Assembly (NCBI RefSeq): GCF_900104555.1
Contig: NZ_FNJU01000002.1
Coordinates: 496,001-560,000 of the forward strand
Direction of reading: 5' to 3'
DNA length: 64,000 nucleotides
Origin: Litchfieldia salsa
GTDB taxonomy: Bacteria; Bacillota; Bacilli; Bacillales; Bacillaceae_L
Position 1 is the stretch's first letter; each line of letters starts with the position of its first letter. Position numbers and translations under genes: made by a program. Shown one piece after another: positions 52,501 through 61,925 of the stretch. Below the pieces are notes generated by a model. It had not been told where the DNA came from, did no database searches, and saw only the letters and a program-made list of their open reading frames with translations.

Positions 52501-53127
52501 ATGAATATTGATTTTAAACTACTAATGGAACTACAGGCCTTGAAGAGTATGAACGGAGCTCAAACAAATTCGAATGATAGTTCGTCACTTTTCAAATCAA
52601 TGTTTGAACAATTACTTTCAACTCAATCGATTGATATCAATTCGAGTAATCATAATGGCTCATTACAATTGCCAATTCAATCTAACTCTCAGTTTCTACA
52701 GCAGATAAATTCAACAGGTGTCCAAAAACCAGTCAATAATGTAAATGTGCCATCAAAGATTAATGAGTATATTAATCAAGCAGCACAAAAATATAATGTC
52801 GATTCAAAATTAATTTCGTCAGTGATTAAACATGAATCAAATTTTAACCCTACGGCAAAAAGTCATGCTGGGGCTACTGGTTTAATGCAGCTGATGCCCG
52901 CAACAGCAAGAGGTCTAGGCGTAAAAAATAGTTATGATCCCAAACAGAATATTGAAGGTGGAGTCAAATATTTAAGTCAAATGTTAGAACGGTATGATGG
53001 TAATGTTTCACTTGCTCTAGCTGCATATAACGCTGGACCTGGTAATGTTGATAAATATGGAGGCATACCTCCATTCAAGGAAACTCAGAACTATGTAAAT
53101 AAAGTCACTACTAGCTACTATAGTTAA
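52501..53127 (+). CDS. cwlQ: Soluble lytic transglycosylase-type protein CwlQ (YjbJ)
   Basis: 208-residue cell-wall lytic enzyme. A variable N-terminal region (1-90, Ser/Asn-rich) precedes the SLT domain. The catalytic Glu lies in [13 protein letters not shown], followed by [18 protein letters not shown] and [18 protein letters not shown]. CwlQ of B. subtilis has muramidase and transglycosylase activity. No classical signal peptide is visible, as in the B. subtilis protein. Terminator follows at 53145. Confidence 0.9.
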   Translation: MNIDFKLLMELQALKSMNGAQTNSNDSSSLFKSMFEQLLSTQSIDINSSNHNGSLQLPIQSNSQFLQQINSTGVQKPVNNVNVPSKINEYINQAAQKYNVDSKLISSVIKHESNFNPTAKSHAGATGLMQLMPATARGLGVKNSYDPKQNIEGGVKYLSQMLERYDGNVSLALAAYNAGPGNVDKYGGIPPFKETQNYVNKVTTSYYS

Positions 53128-53144
53128 AAATCAATAATTTTTGC

Positions 53145-53193
53145 GGACTGTCATAAACCGTTGTATACATTTATGACAGTCCTCTTTCGTTTT
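53145..53193 (+). terminator. Terminator of yjbK-cwlQ
   Basis: GGACTGTCATAAA pairs perfectly with TTTATGACAGTCC (13 bp), with CTCTTTCGTTTT following. Confidence 0.82.
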
Positions 53194-53378
53194 ACATAAG
53201 ATAAAAACTTATATCAACCTTTAATTTCCAACCTCACCTGAGAGCTCATTGTTTGAGATATCTTCCAACCATTGCTAAAATAAAGTAAGTGACTTATACA
53301 TGAGTCAAAATCAATATAACGGATCTTAAGAATGAAAAATAAAAATACAACAACACTACTATATAAGGAGGTAGAATT

Positions 53379-53789
53379 ATGTCCGGATCATTTCGCTCAC
53401 CATACGAGGCTTTAGGCGGAGAGGATACTCTATCAAAGCTCGTCGATGCTTTTTACAGTCGAGTCGGACAACATCCTGATTTGTCTCCTATCTTTCCTAC
53501 TGATTTAACGGAAACAGCTAGAGTGCAAATACAATTTCTAACCCAGTATTTAGGTGGGCCCACAAACTATACTGATGAACACGGTCATCCAATGTTACGA
53601 GCAAGACATATGCCCTTTGAAATCACTCCAAAAAGAGCCCAAGCATGGCTTGCATGTATGAAGGAAGCGATGGAAGAAATAGGCCTAGATGGGCCACTAA
53701 AAGACGACTTCTTTCATCGACTCACTCTAACTGCACAGCATATGATTAATACTCCTGATGAAGAACCTGAGAAAGGAGTTTTATTTTGA
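53379..53789 (+). CDS. yjbI: Truncated hemoglobin YjbI (group II)
   Basis: 136-residue globin. Group II features: Tyr26 (B10) in LVDAFYSRV, proximal His77 in [10 protein letters not shown], and Trp in [10 protein letters not shown] at the G helix. Known YjbI from B. subtilis binds oxygen and has been proposed to protect against protein hydroperoxides. It overlaps spxH by four bases (TTGA), so translation is coupled. AAGGAGGTAGAATT precedes the ATG. Confidence 0.93.
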   Translation: MSGSFRSPYEALGGEDTLSKLVDAFYSRVGQHPDLSPIFPTDLTETARVQIQFLTQYLGGPTNYTDEHGHPMLRARHMPFEITPKRAQAWLACMKEAMEEIGLDGPLKDDFFHRLTLTAQHMINTPDEEPEKGVLF

Positions 53790-54664
53790 GTTCAAACACA
53801 CCAAACTGGTTTACGACCATTGCATGCCAAAACAGTGGGAAGAAACCACTTGAAATCTATATGTTTATTGACCCTCTTTGTCCTGAATGTTGGGCATTGG
53901 AACCTATTTTAAAAAAATTATTTATCGAATATGGTCGTTTTTTTACGATTAGACATATATTAAGTGGACGATTAGCCACTTTGAATCCAGGTAAACAAAA
54001 AGTTGAGAATATTGCTCAAGTTTGGGAGAGAACAGCTAGCCGTACCGGAATGTCTTGTGACGGTAACCTATGGTTTGAAAATCCAATCTCAACCCCATAT
54101 TCAGTATCGATTGCTGTAAAGGCAGCTGAGTTACAAGGAAAACGTTTAGGGAACCGATACTTAAGAAAGCTTCAAGAACTTCTTTTCTTGGAGAAGCAAA
54201 ATATCTCTGATGAACAAGTATTAATTGACTGCGCATCATCCGTCGGACTTGATGTAGATGAGTTTTATAGGGATTTACATTCAACAAGTGCAGCAAAAGC
54301 ATTTCAATGTGATTTAAAAATCACATCGGAAATGGAGGTTGATCAAATACCAACTCTTGTCTTCTTTAATGAGAACATTGAGGATGAAGGAGTAAAAATC
54401 ACTGGATATTATCAATATGAGATGTATGTGCATATTATTCAAGAAATGTTAGGTGAAGAGTTTCTCCCTCAACAACCTCCAAGTATAGAGGAATTTGTCT
54501 GTTTCTTTAAATTTGTTGCTTCTAAAGAAATCGCAGAAGTGTATAATATGACCATCAGTGAAGTCGAACATGAGATGAAGAAGTTACTTCTTAAACAAAA
54601 GGTAGAACAATTCCCTGCTAAATACGGAACGTTCTGGAGATTTATTGAAGAGCCGAATAACTAA
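53786..54664 (+). CDS. spxH: ClpXP adaptor SpxH (YjbH)
   Basis: 292-residue adaptor that binds Spx and promotes its degradation by ClpXP; stress aggregates it, which stabilises Spx. N-terminal DsbA-like motif [12 protein letters not shown] with Cys32 and Cys35, and a thioredoxin-fold body; the C-terminal [27 protein letters not shown] is typical. The TTG start overlaps yjbI. Its target gene spx is 8 kb away in this window. Confidence 0.93.
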   Translation: MSSNTPNWFTTIACQNSGKKPLEIYMFIDPLCPECWALEPILKKLFIEYGRFFTIRHILSGRLATLNPGKQKVENIAQVWERTASRTGMSCDGNLWFENPISTPYSVSIAVKAAELQGKRLGNRYLRKLQELLFLEKQNISDEQVLIDCASSVGLDVDEFYRDLHSTSAAKAFQCDLKITSEMEVDQIPTLVFFNENIEDEGVKITGYYQYEMYVHIIQEMLGEEFLPQQPPSIEEFVCFFKFVASKEIAEVYNMTISEVEHEMKKLLLKQKVEQFPAKYGTFWRFIEEPNN

Positions 54665-54678
54665 TGATGGAAAATATA

Positions 54679-54710
54679 AAAAAGACTTGGTTATAGGACC
54701 AAGTCTTTTA
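54679..54710 (+). terminator. Terminator of yjbI-spxH
   Basis: AAAGACTTGG pairs with CCAAGTCTTT around TTATAGGA, followed by TAATATTGTCTTTTT. Confidence 0.82.
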
Positions 54711-54969
54711 ATATTGTCTTTTTAAAGACAATAAAGGGGATGGGAGAAATTTTTCACGGTCAAACAAAGGGGTATATGTTTGGTTTGTGACTAACTTCAT
54801 GTATTTAATATATCAAATTATGTCGATGAATTACAATAGTTTGTTAGTTATTTCACAATATTGACATATTCTTATTATTTTCTGTCCTGCTCGTACATAT
54901 TATAAAATAGATGAACTTTTCAACGTACTTTTGAATAAGTATATATTAGTATATAAGGAGGTATCCCAT

Positions 54970-55155
54970 GTGAAGAATATAGGTATTATTATCGGGTGCG
55001 TATGCATTCTTATTTCTTTTGTATTTAACATCATTGGTTTGATGGGAGTTATCCCACTTTATATAACTGCCCCACCTTTGTTTTTATCCTTACTAGTTAC
55101 AATCTATTTAATTAACTACAGAAATCGCTTTAAAGGTTTTAAATCTACACGCTAA
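54970..55155 (+). CDS. Small two-helix membrane protein (61 residues)
   Basis: The GTG at 54970 is seven bases after AAGGAGGT. The product has two hydrophobic segments (IGIIIGCVCILISFVFNIIGLMG and ITAPPLFLSLLVTIYLINY) and a basic tail, so it is a small integral membrane protein. It lies alone between spxH and pepF. No family recognised. The 260 bp before it show no other signal apart from the spxH terminator. Confidence 0.65.
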   Translation: MKNIGIIIGCVCILISFVFNIIGLMGVIPLYITAPPLFLSLLVTIYLINYRNRFKGFKSTR

Positions 55156-55172
55156 CACCCTTTGAAAACAGA

Positions 55173-55232
55173 AAAGCCAAGTCCCGCAAAGCACAACTTT
55201 ATAAAAGTTGTGTCTATGGGTCTTGGCTTTAT
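55173..55232. terminator. Convergent terminator between the small membrane gene and pepF
   Basis: AAAGCCAAG pairs with CTTGGCTTT, with an inner stem CACAACTTT/AAAGTTGTG; usable in both directions. Confidence 0.78.
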
Positions 55233-55253
55233 TTAGTTCAAGCCTTTAATATC

Positions 55254-57071
55254 CTAAGATAATAGTTTTTCCATCTCAATCAATTTTTCCTCAAAGACCT
55301 TACAAGCTTCCTTAATTGGATTAGATGATGTCATATCCACCCCTGCTTGCTTTAAAACTTCGATTGGATAATCTGAGCTACCAGCCTTTAAGAAATTATT
55401 TATATATCGTTCAACAGCTGGCTCTCCTTCTTCTAGGATTTGCTTGCTTAATGCAGTTGCAGCACTATAACCAGTAGCATATTGATAAACATAGTAATTA
55501 TAATAGAAATGTGGAATGCGTGCCCATTCTAATGCGATTTCCTCATCAATAACTATATCATCACCAAAGTATTTTTTATTCAATTCATAATATGTTTCTG
55601 ACAATAGATCAGGGGTTAAAGCCTCACCGTCTTGGGCTTTTTTATGAATTGAATGCTCAAATTCAGCGAACATCGTTTGACGGAAAACAGTTCCTCTAAA
55701 TCCTTCAAGAAAGTGGTTTAATAAGTATAATCGTTTCTTATCATCGTCAATGGTCTTTAATAAATAATCATTTAGTAAAGCCTCATTACAAGTTGAAGCC
55801 ACTTCTGCTACGAAGATTGAATAATTACCATACGTGTACGGCTGATTCTGACGAGTGTAATAACTATGAACTGAATGGCCAAACTCATGAGCAAGTGTAA
55901 ATAAGTTATTCACATTATCTTGCCAGTTCATTAAGATATAAGGATTGGTACCATATGCACCTGAAGAGTAAGCACCACTTCTTTTCCCTTTATTTTCTTG
56001 TACATCCACCCAACGATTATCAAAGCCCTCTTGCACAATACTTAGGTACTCTTCTCCTAATGGCTTGAGACCATTAAGCAAGTAATCTCTAGCTTCACTA
56101 TAAGGAATTTCCATTTTAACGTCTTTAATTAATGGAGTATATAAATCATACATATGCAGTTTATCTACACCCAATACTTTTTTCCTAAGTGCTACATACC
56201 GATGAAGTAAATGAAGATTATCATTGATTGTGTTGACTAAGTTATCATATACTTCTTCTGGAATACTATTATCACTTAAGGCAGCAGCACGAGCAGATGA
56301 ATAGTTCCTAACTCTTGCATTAAAATTATCTTTTTTAATAGCTCCATTTAATGTACTACCAAAAGTATTCTTATATTTCCCATACGTTTCATAAACGGAT
56401 TTAAAAGCTTCTTCCCGAACTCTACGGTCTTCACTCTCTAAAAATCTGATGTACCTACCATGAGTAATTTCAACTTCCTCGCCATTCTCATCTTTTATTG
56501 TGGGGAAAGTGAGATCTGCATTGTTTAGCATACCAAATGTCGTGCTAGACGTGGCCAAGACATCTGATGCTTCAGCAAGTATAGCCTCCTCTTTTGCACT
56601 TAACACATGTGGGCGTTGCTTATTAATTTCTTCTATTGCGTGTGCATACACCTTTAACTCATCTTTTTCGGATATAAAGGTCTGTATTTTATCTTCATCA
56701 ATAGAAAGAATCTCCGGAACAATAAAAGATAAAGCACTACCTACCTGTGTATATAGATTCGTAGCTCGATCGTTTAATCCTTGATAATATGAATTGGTCG
56801 TATCTTGATCATATCTCATATGTGCATATGTATATAGCTTTCCAAGTCTCATAGAAATAGTGTCTTGATAATTTAGCGCATCGTATAAGAATTCCGCTGA
56901 TTGGCCAAGCTTTCCTTGAAATTCAGAAATTTTAGGAATCATTTCCTTTATTTCTTGGAATTCCTTTTCCCAATCAATATCCGATTCAAAAATATCTTCC
57001 AAACGCCATGTATCCTCAACTGACAATTCGTTTCTACTTTGAAGCTTTTTTACGGTTGATTGTTCTGCCAC
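55254..57071 (-). CDS. pepF: Oligoendopeptidase F
   Basis: Cytoplasmic M3B zinc metallopeptidase of about 605 residues, cleaving short peptides. The zinc motif HEFGHS with the third ligand downstream in FVAEVASTCNEALL is intact. The start is set at the GTG at 57071 after AGGAGG, which matches family length; the frame is open further but without a ribosome site. In B. subtilis PepF (YjbG) follows coiA, as here, and overexpression blocks sporulation by degrading PhrA-type signalling peptides. Confidence 0.93.
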   Translation of the reverse strand: MAEQSTVKKLQSRNELSVEDTWRLEDIFESDIDWEKEFQEIKEMIPKISEFQGKLGQSAEFLYDALNYQDTISMRLGKLYTYAHMRYDQDTTNSYYQGLNDRATNLYTQVGSALSFIVPEILSIDEDKIQTFISEKDELKVYAHAIEEINKQRPHVLSAKEEAILAEASDVLATSSTTFGMLNNADLTFPTIKDENGEEVEITHGRYIRFLESEDRRVREEAFKSVYETYGKYKNTFGSTLNGAIKKDNFNARVRNYSSARAAALSDNSIPEEVYDNLVNTINDNLHLLHRYVALRKKVLGVDKLHMYDLYTPLIKDVKMEIPYSEARDYLLNGLKPLGEEYLSIVQEGFDNRWVDVQENKGKRSGAYSSGAYGTNPYILMNWQDNVNNLFTLAHEFGHSVHSYYTRQNQPYTYGNYSIFVAEVASTCNEALLNDYLLKTIDDDKKRLYLLNHFLEGFRGTVFRQTMFAEFEHSIHKKAQDGEALTPDLLSETYYELNKKYFGDDIVIDEEIALEWARIPHFYYNYYVYQYATGYSAATALSKQILEEGEPAVERYINNFLKAGSSDYPIEVLKQAGVDMTSSNPIKEACKVFEEKLIEMEKLLS

Positions 57072-57257
57072 TGTTGATGACCTCCTAATACATTTTTCAT
57101 TCGTTATAAGAAAAAGGTAAATGCGCCTTCTGAGCCCTAACAAGAGCTAGAGTATCGAAGGATTTTATCATTCCTATTATTCAAAAAAGGCTATAACGAT
57201 TCTATTCATTATTATAACTATAAATTCCTCATTTTACTAAATATATGCTATTTACTA

Positions 57258-58463
57258 TTACAAAAAGCAGCTTTCTTGAAATAACAAAGCTAATATTTTT
57301 TGATCAGCCTCGAACGTTTCTTCATCACTTTTTGGGAATGAAAATTCAGTAACTTTTGTATATACTCCTTTATTTTTTCTCTCGAGAACCCCCACTGTAC
57401 ATAAACATTCGAGATACTCTAGTACAGCATATGATACATGTGAATTTGCTTTTAACAGAGGTAGTTTTCTAATAATAATATCCCTTGTCCTCACTCTTCT
57501 CATAAAAGCATGAAAGACTTGTTTAAATGTTATATTGTCTCCTACTTTTAAAGTGAATAAACAGTCTAGCATAATCCATAGTTGCCATATAAACGAATGG
57601 GTGTGTATCCAGTACATTGATTCGCAAGGTAAGCCTATTTCAGGGGGCATAAGAGAAGGTGCAATTCTGCTTTGATACATATTAGTCAAGAGTTTTCTAT
57701 GACTTTTTTGTGGGTAGATTGAAAATTGAAGTCGATGTCGTTGCTTATGTTGAAGCCATATCCGTTCAATTTGTTTTAGATTAAACTTATATTCATAATG
57801 AAGTAACTCATATAAGGTAAGATTGGAAAGGTTCATTTCAAGGAAGTGACCGAATACCAGAGTTGGAGAAATGGGAATAATTGAAGATAACTGAAAGATG
57901 GAGTTTGAATCGGGAGAAAAAAAGAATATTCTTGCTGTCTGGTTTGAAATCTTTGTAACAAATTGCCATAAAAAAGGCGACATTTTATATTGGTGACTAC
58001 CAACACACTTTAAATAACTTTTGTCGATAATCCATAGTGGTTGAATATTTTTTTCTTGATATAGCTCTGTTCGTTTCATAAAAATTTCTTCCGACAATCT
58101 TGAGCACTGAAACTCTATTGCATATAGTTGATTGTGATCCTCAACTAATACATCAGGCCTTTGGGCAATTGACTTAATATACGGTTCCAGCTTTGTATTT
58201 ATATACTGTTCTTTCAACCAATTAAACAATTGGCTCTTTCCATTAAGATGAGTTTCAGATTCTGATTCCACTTGGATTAAACAACTTGAATTTTTATAAT
58301 GAGAAAAATGATTTGCTTTCTTTTTACCAATCTTCAGTTGGACCTCCTCTTTACATACCGGGCAATAAAAGCTCTCTTCTGCCCGAAGAGCTCTCAATTT
58401 AAAGGAATCACCATGGTCTAATAAAGATAGAAACTGACCGTTTTTTCTTAATGCCACATACAA
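57258..58463 (-). CDS. coiA: Competence protein CoiA
   Basis: 401-residue nuclease-like protein that helps process incoming DNA during transformation. N-terminal zinc module CPVCKEEVQLKIGKKKANHF with His and later Cys (SSC), then the nuclease fold RPDVLVEDHNQLYAIEFQCSRLS containing the PD-(D/E)xK-like IEFQ core. The C-terminal half is family specific. Placement between pepF and mecA is conserved. Expression is probably ComK dependent, but I did not see a clear K-box. Confidence 0.92.
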   Translation of the reverse strand: MYVALRKNGQFLSLLDHGDSFKLRALRAEESFYCPVCKEEVQLKIGKKKANHFSHYKNSSCLIQVESESETHLNGKSQLFNWLKEQYINTKLEPYIKSIAQRPDVLVEDHNQLYAIEFQCSRLSEEIFMKRTELYQEKNIQPLWIIDKSYLKCVGSHQYKMSPFLWQFVTKISNQTARIFFFSPDSNSIFQLSSIIPISPTLVFGHFLEMNLSNLTLYELLHYEYKFNLKQIERIWLQHKQRHRLQFSIYPQKSHRKLLTNMYQSRIAPSLMPPEIGLPCESMYWIHTHSFIWQLWIMLDCLFTLKVGDNITFKQVFHAFMRRVRTRDIIIRKLPLLKANSHVSYAVLEYLECLCTVGVLERKNKGVYTKVTEFSFPKSDEETFEADQKILALLFQESCFL

Positions 58464-58523
58464 AATACATTTCCTCCTTTCTTTTCATTTTAACAATTCG
58501 ACATTCACTAAAAAATCCCTTCA

Positions 58524-58583
58524 AAAAAGAGGATGCTTCCACAAGTAAGTGATAATCAATCACTATTGGGACAACCTCCTCTT
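58524..58583 (-). terminator. Terminator of cls
   Basis: AAGAGGA pairs with TCCTCTT and an inner GTGATT/AATCAC stem, with TTTTTTGAA on the minus strand. Confidence 0.72.
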
Positions 58584-58587
58584 AATA

Positions 58588-60099
58588 TTATAATAATGGA
58601 GATAATAATCTTGATGTTGATTCAAGGATTCTCTGCATAATTGGGCGATGACTAAAAGCTTCGATTTCTATTTGATTCGATACTTTTATATCTTCTATGA
58701 AATCATTTACTAATGTGATTGTACTGTTTGTTTTGTACAAAAAAGCATTTATTTCAAAATTCAAATGAAAGCTTCTCATATCCATATTTGCTGTTCCTAT
58801 AGAAGCTAATTGGCCATCGACAATCATGATTTTACTATGCATAAACCCCTTTTCATACTCATATATCTTAACTCCTGCTTCTAACAAAATCGGAAAATAA
58901 GATCTAGATGCATAGAAAACAATCTTTTTATCTGGTCGCTTCGGTACTAATATCCTTACATCAATTCCACTCAATGCCGCAATTTTTAATGCAGATAAAA
59001 TGTCTTCATCTGGGATAAAGTATGGAGAGGAAATCCAAATTGATTCCTTGGCAGAAATAATCATTGAAAAGAATAAATTTTTAATAACTTCCCACTCATT
59101 ATCAGGTCCACCTGCAATCATTTGAACCCCACCGAAATAACTACCTTCAACAAGTTGTGGAGAAAGATAATTTTGATTAAGATATGCTTTACCAGTTATG
59201 TAATGCCAATCTTGAATAAAGATTAGCTGTAACGACCTCACTGCTTCTCCTCTAACTAAGAGATGAGTATCTCTCCAAAACCCGAAAAATTTATTTTTAC
59301 CTAAGTATTCATCACCAATATTCAACCCACCAACAAAACCAATCGTACCATCAATTACAATAATCTTTCTATGATTTCTAAAATTTATCTTATTGTTTAA
59401 AAAAGGCAATTTGACAGGTGAAAAGGGAACAATTTCTACTCCAACGGCTTTTAATTCTTCTATATAACTTTTGGATAATTTCCAGCTTCCAACAGCATCG
59501 TATAAGAACCTTACTTCAACACCGTTCTTTGCACGATCAATTAGTATTTCTTTTAACCTCTGACCAATACCATCATGTCTTACAATATAATATTCCAAGT
59601 GAATATGATGCGTTGCTTTACTGAGAGCATCGAAAATATGGGTGAAGGTTTCTTCTCCATTAGTAAGTACCTTTGTTTCAGATGCAAATGATATTGGACT
59701 TTTTGCAAGCTTATGTGCTAACCGAAAAAGGAGTTGCTGATGATCACCCATATGTTCAATCTTGTCTTCATTATGATCAATATTCCCTTCAATCTTCAAA
59801 AAAGTTTCTTCATCAAACAAAGCCTTCTGCCTAAATAACTTCTTCTTGCGATAATTTCTTCCAAACAGTAAGTAAAAGAAAAAGCCAAGAACCGGGAAAC
59901 TTCCTAGTACAACTAACCATGTTAAGGTTTGTGTTGGTCGCCGATTTTCCAGGAAGATAATTGAACCAATAAATATGACTGAGAGTGTTATTAAAATACT
60001 TAATAATCCAAGAAGCCAACTTTCCCAATAGCTTTTCGTAAAATACAATAACAGAAAAAGTGAAAGTAGAAATAGTATTACTTGTAGTGTGTTTTTCAA
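58588..60099 (-). CDS. cls: Cardiolipin synthase (phospholipase D superfamily)
   Basis: About 503 residues. Two N-terminal membrane segments, then two HKD motifs: HRKIIVIDGTIGFVGG and HSKIMIVDGQLASIGT. The enzyme joins two phosphatidylglycerols to form cardiolipin. I start it at the TTG at 60099, five bases after GAAGGTGA; the ATG at 60138 lacks a ribosome site and sits against a hairpin. It lies between mecA and coiA, an insertion relative to B. subtilis. Confidence 0.9.
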   Translation of the reverse strand: MKNTLQVILFLLSLFLLLYFTKSYWESWLLGLLSILITLSVIFIGSIIFLENRRPTQTLTWLVVLGSFPVLGFFFYLLFGRNYRKKKLFRQKALFDEETFLKIEGNIDHNEDKIEHMGDHQQLLFRLAHKLAKSPISFASETKVLTNGEETFTHIFDALSKATHHIHLEYYIVRHDGIGQRLKEILIDRAKNGVEVRFLYDAVGSWKLSKSYIEELKAVGVEIVPFSPVKLPFLNNKINFRNHRKIIVIDGTIGFVGGLNIGDEYLGKNKFFGFWRDTHLLVRGEAVRSLQLIFIQDWHYITGKAYLNQNYLSPQLVEGSYFGGVQMIAGGPDNEWEVIKNLFFSMIISAKESIWISSPYFIPDEDILSALKIAALSGIDVRILVPKRPDKKIVFYASRSYFPILLEAGVKIYEYEKGFMHSKIMIVDGQLASIGTANMDMRSFHLNFEINAFLYKTNSTITLVNDFIEDIKVSNQIEIEAFSHRPIMQRILESTSRLLSPLL

Positions 60100-60145
60100 T
60101 AATTCACCTTCTTTATTAAATGCTGTTTTCACTTTCATTTTGTAA

Positions 60146-60198
60146 AAGACTGTTTTCTCGTATGGATTGCTAAAACCGCAAACTGAGAAAACAGTCTT
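60146..60198. terminator. Strong hairpin upstream of cls
   Basis: AAGACTGTTTTCTC pairs perfectly with GAGAAAACAGTCTT (14 bp). It lies between the mecA terminator and cls; on either strand some T residues follow. It may act as terminator or protect the cls 5-prime end. Confidence 0.6.
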
Positions 60199-60200
60199 GT

Positions 60201-60236
60201 AAAAAAAGCCGATTTCATAAGTTGAAATCGGTCTTA
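60201..60236 (-). terminator. Terminator of mecA
   Basis: AAGACCGATTTCA pairs with TGAAATCGGCTT, followed by TTTTTTACA on the minus strand; the stem reaches the mecA stop. Confidence 0.85.
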
Positions 60237-60905
60237 TTTCTGTGGAAAATAGCGTCTAATTTCTTCAAGTGCATTTTCCTTCATTATCTCTTTTCCATAT
60301 TCACTAAGTCTATGAATCGTCAATGTAGATTCACTACCGTACTCAAGAACGATGCTAAGCATATTTTCTAATTCTTCTTCTGTGTAGTGATCTTCGTTAA
60401 ACTCTATATATAGGTAGTACTTTCCCTCAAAAGAGTGTAAACTATTTATTAATTTATCAAGTGTTATACGATGCGATAAAGAAATAACATCTTCGAAATC
60501 CCTGAAACGGATGATAAATTGAAAGTGATCTTCCTCGATTTGATCTAGAGAAGGTTCATTCAAAGATTTAGGATTAAATTGAGAATCTAATAATGATTCT
60601 ATTTTCTCATCTACAGGAAATTTATCATCGACCGGCAACTCAAATTTATGCCCTTCTTTTGAAAGTTGAGCCCTTGTAACTAGTACCTCTAATCCTTTAT
60701 CAAGAGCCTGAATTTGAATCCATAACGGACCCTCGACTGTAAATTCTTCTTCCTGATGAACTTCATCCATCATTTCCCAAAAAAGTTCTTCACTTTTTTC
60801 ACGGTTATACCATATTTCATCCCGATCAAAACCGCGTTCTTCTATATCAACATATGAGATATAAAACTTAACTGTATGTTCATTAATACGTTCAATTTCC
60901 ATCAT
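60234..60905 (-). CDS. mecA: ClpC adaptor MecA
   Basis: 223-residue adaptor that targets ComK and other proteins to ClpCP. N-terminal MEIERINEHTVKFYISYVDIEERGFDRDEIWYNREKSEELFWEMMDEV and C-terminal ClpC-binding part (FRFRDFEDVISL, LYLEFNEDHYTEEELENMLSIVLEYGSES) match the family. The ATG doublet at 60905/60902 follows AGGGAG. Same order as in B. subtilis (mecA-coiA-pepF, here with cls inserted). Confidence 0.95.
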   Translation of the reverse strand: MMEIERINEHTVKFYISYVDIEERGFDRDEIWYNREKSEELFWEMMDEVHQEEEFTVEGPLWIQIQALDKGLEVLVTRAQLSKEGHKFELPVDDKFPVDEKIESLLDSQFNPKSLNEPSLDQIEEDHFQFIIRFRDFEDVISLSHRITLDKLINSLHSFEGKYYLYIEFNEDHYTEEELENMLSIVLEYGSESTLTIHRLSEYGKEIMKENALEEIRRYFPQK

Positions 60906-61113
60906 AAAGCTCTCCCTTCTAGCTCATATTTGAAGGGACAATAACCCCCGAGCTTAACGCTCTTATCACCTTACCCAAAATTGATGTTAGGTAATCTTAT
61001 TATTAATATAATAATTATCTTGTACTCTATTTTATGTTAGTACAATAAGATATGGAAAGGAAAATAACCATCTTTTCAAAAACAATCATTTGACCTAAAT
61101 TACAATGATTATT

Positions 61114-61133
61114 CTATATATTATAATATATAG
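61114..61133. promoter_or_regulatory. 20-bp perfect AT palindrome upstream of yjbE
   Basis: CTATATATTATAATATATAG reads the same on both strands. TTGACC at 61090-61095 lies 18 bases before its left edge, and its own sequence contains TATATT/TATAAT hexamers, so it overlaps the likely -10 of the yjbE promoter. It could be an operator. Otherwise the 334 bp between mecA and yjbE show no riboswitch or gene. Confidence 0.4.
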
Positions 61134-61239
61134 CCAATTTTATTGAAAGAAATAACTCCGGAAACATATATCATAACTGTCATAACTTTGTCCATACTCG
61201 CTATATATAGTTATAAGTGATTTAAAGGGAGGGAACAAT

Positions 61240-61914
61240 ATGGATATAGAGTTACTAACATCTATCTTAATCATCATTGGAATTGATGTTGTCCTTGGTG
61301 GAGATAACGCAATCGTCATTGCATTGGCCTGTAGAAACCTCCCTGAAAGACAGCGCAACAAGGCAATCATTCTTGGAGCAATTCTCGCTATTATTTTGCG
61401 CATAATTTGTACAATCCTAGCAGTATATCTACTGGAGATACCATTTCTTCAATTTGCTGGCGGATGCTTCTTAATATTAATTGCTTATAAATTACTCACT
61501 GATCATAACGAAGATAATAATAAGATACGTGCTGGGGCTAGCTTAAGTACAGCCGTTAAAACGATTGTCATTGCGGATTTAGTGATGGGTCTTGATAACG
61601 TAATTGCTGTTGCAGGTGCAGCACACGGACGTATTCACCTTGTCGTTCTAGGACTGATTGTTTCCATTCCAATTATTATTTGGGGAAGTAAGCTAATTTT
61701 ATTTTTAATGGAGCGTTATCCGATCTTTATTTACGGGGGTGCGGCTATTTTGGCATATACTGCCGGACAGATGATTATTCATGAACAAAGCTTAACTCAT
61801 CTATATAGTCAACACACAGGGATTGTAGGCATACTCCCCATTATTATTATCGTTTTTGTCTTAGTTTCGGGTTACTTATCAAATAAAATAAAAATTAGTT
61901 ATAGTATTAAATAA
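61240..61914 (+). CDS. yjbE: TerC-family membrane protein YjbE
   Basis: 224-residue integral membrane protein with about seven hydrophobic segments. TerC hallmarks are the acidic motifs DVVLGGDNAIVIALACRNLP and DLVMGLDNVIAVAGAA. Relatives in Bacillus export manganese or protect exoenzymes from mis-metallation. A GGGAGGG site precedes the ATG. The stop is followed almost directly by the tandem hairpin array. No yybP-ykoY manganese riboswitch was seen upstream. Confidence 0.9.
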   Translation: MDIELLTSILIIIGIDVVLGGDNAIVIALACRNLPERQRNKAIILGAILAIILRIICTILAVYLLEIPFLQFAGGCFLILIAYKLLTDHNEDNNKIRAGASLSTAVKTIVIADLVMGLDNVIAVAGAAHGRIHLVVLGLIVSIPIIIWGSKLILFLMERYPIFIYGGAAILAYTAGQMIIHEQSLTHLYSQHTGIVGILPIIIIVFVLVSGYLSNKIKISYSIK

Positions 61915-61925
61915 GAAAAGCGCAG

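Noticed and set aside
54711-54969. Regulatory RNA between spxH and the small membrane protein gene
   Set aside because: Apart from the spxH terminator no conserved motif or long inverted repeat was found.
60906-61239. Manganese yybP-ykoY riboswitch upstream of the TerC-family gene
   Set aside because: The GGGGAGTA and AGAACCT-type blocks of the aptamer are not present on either strand.
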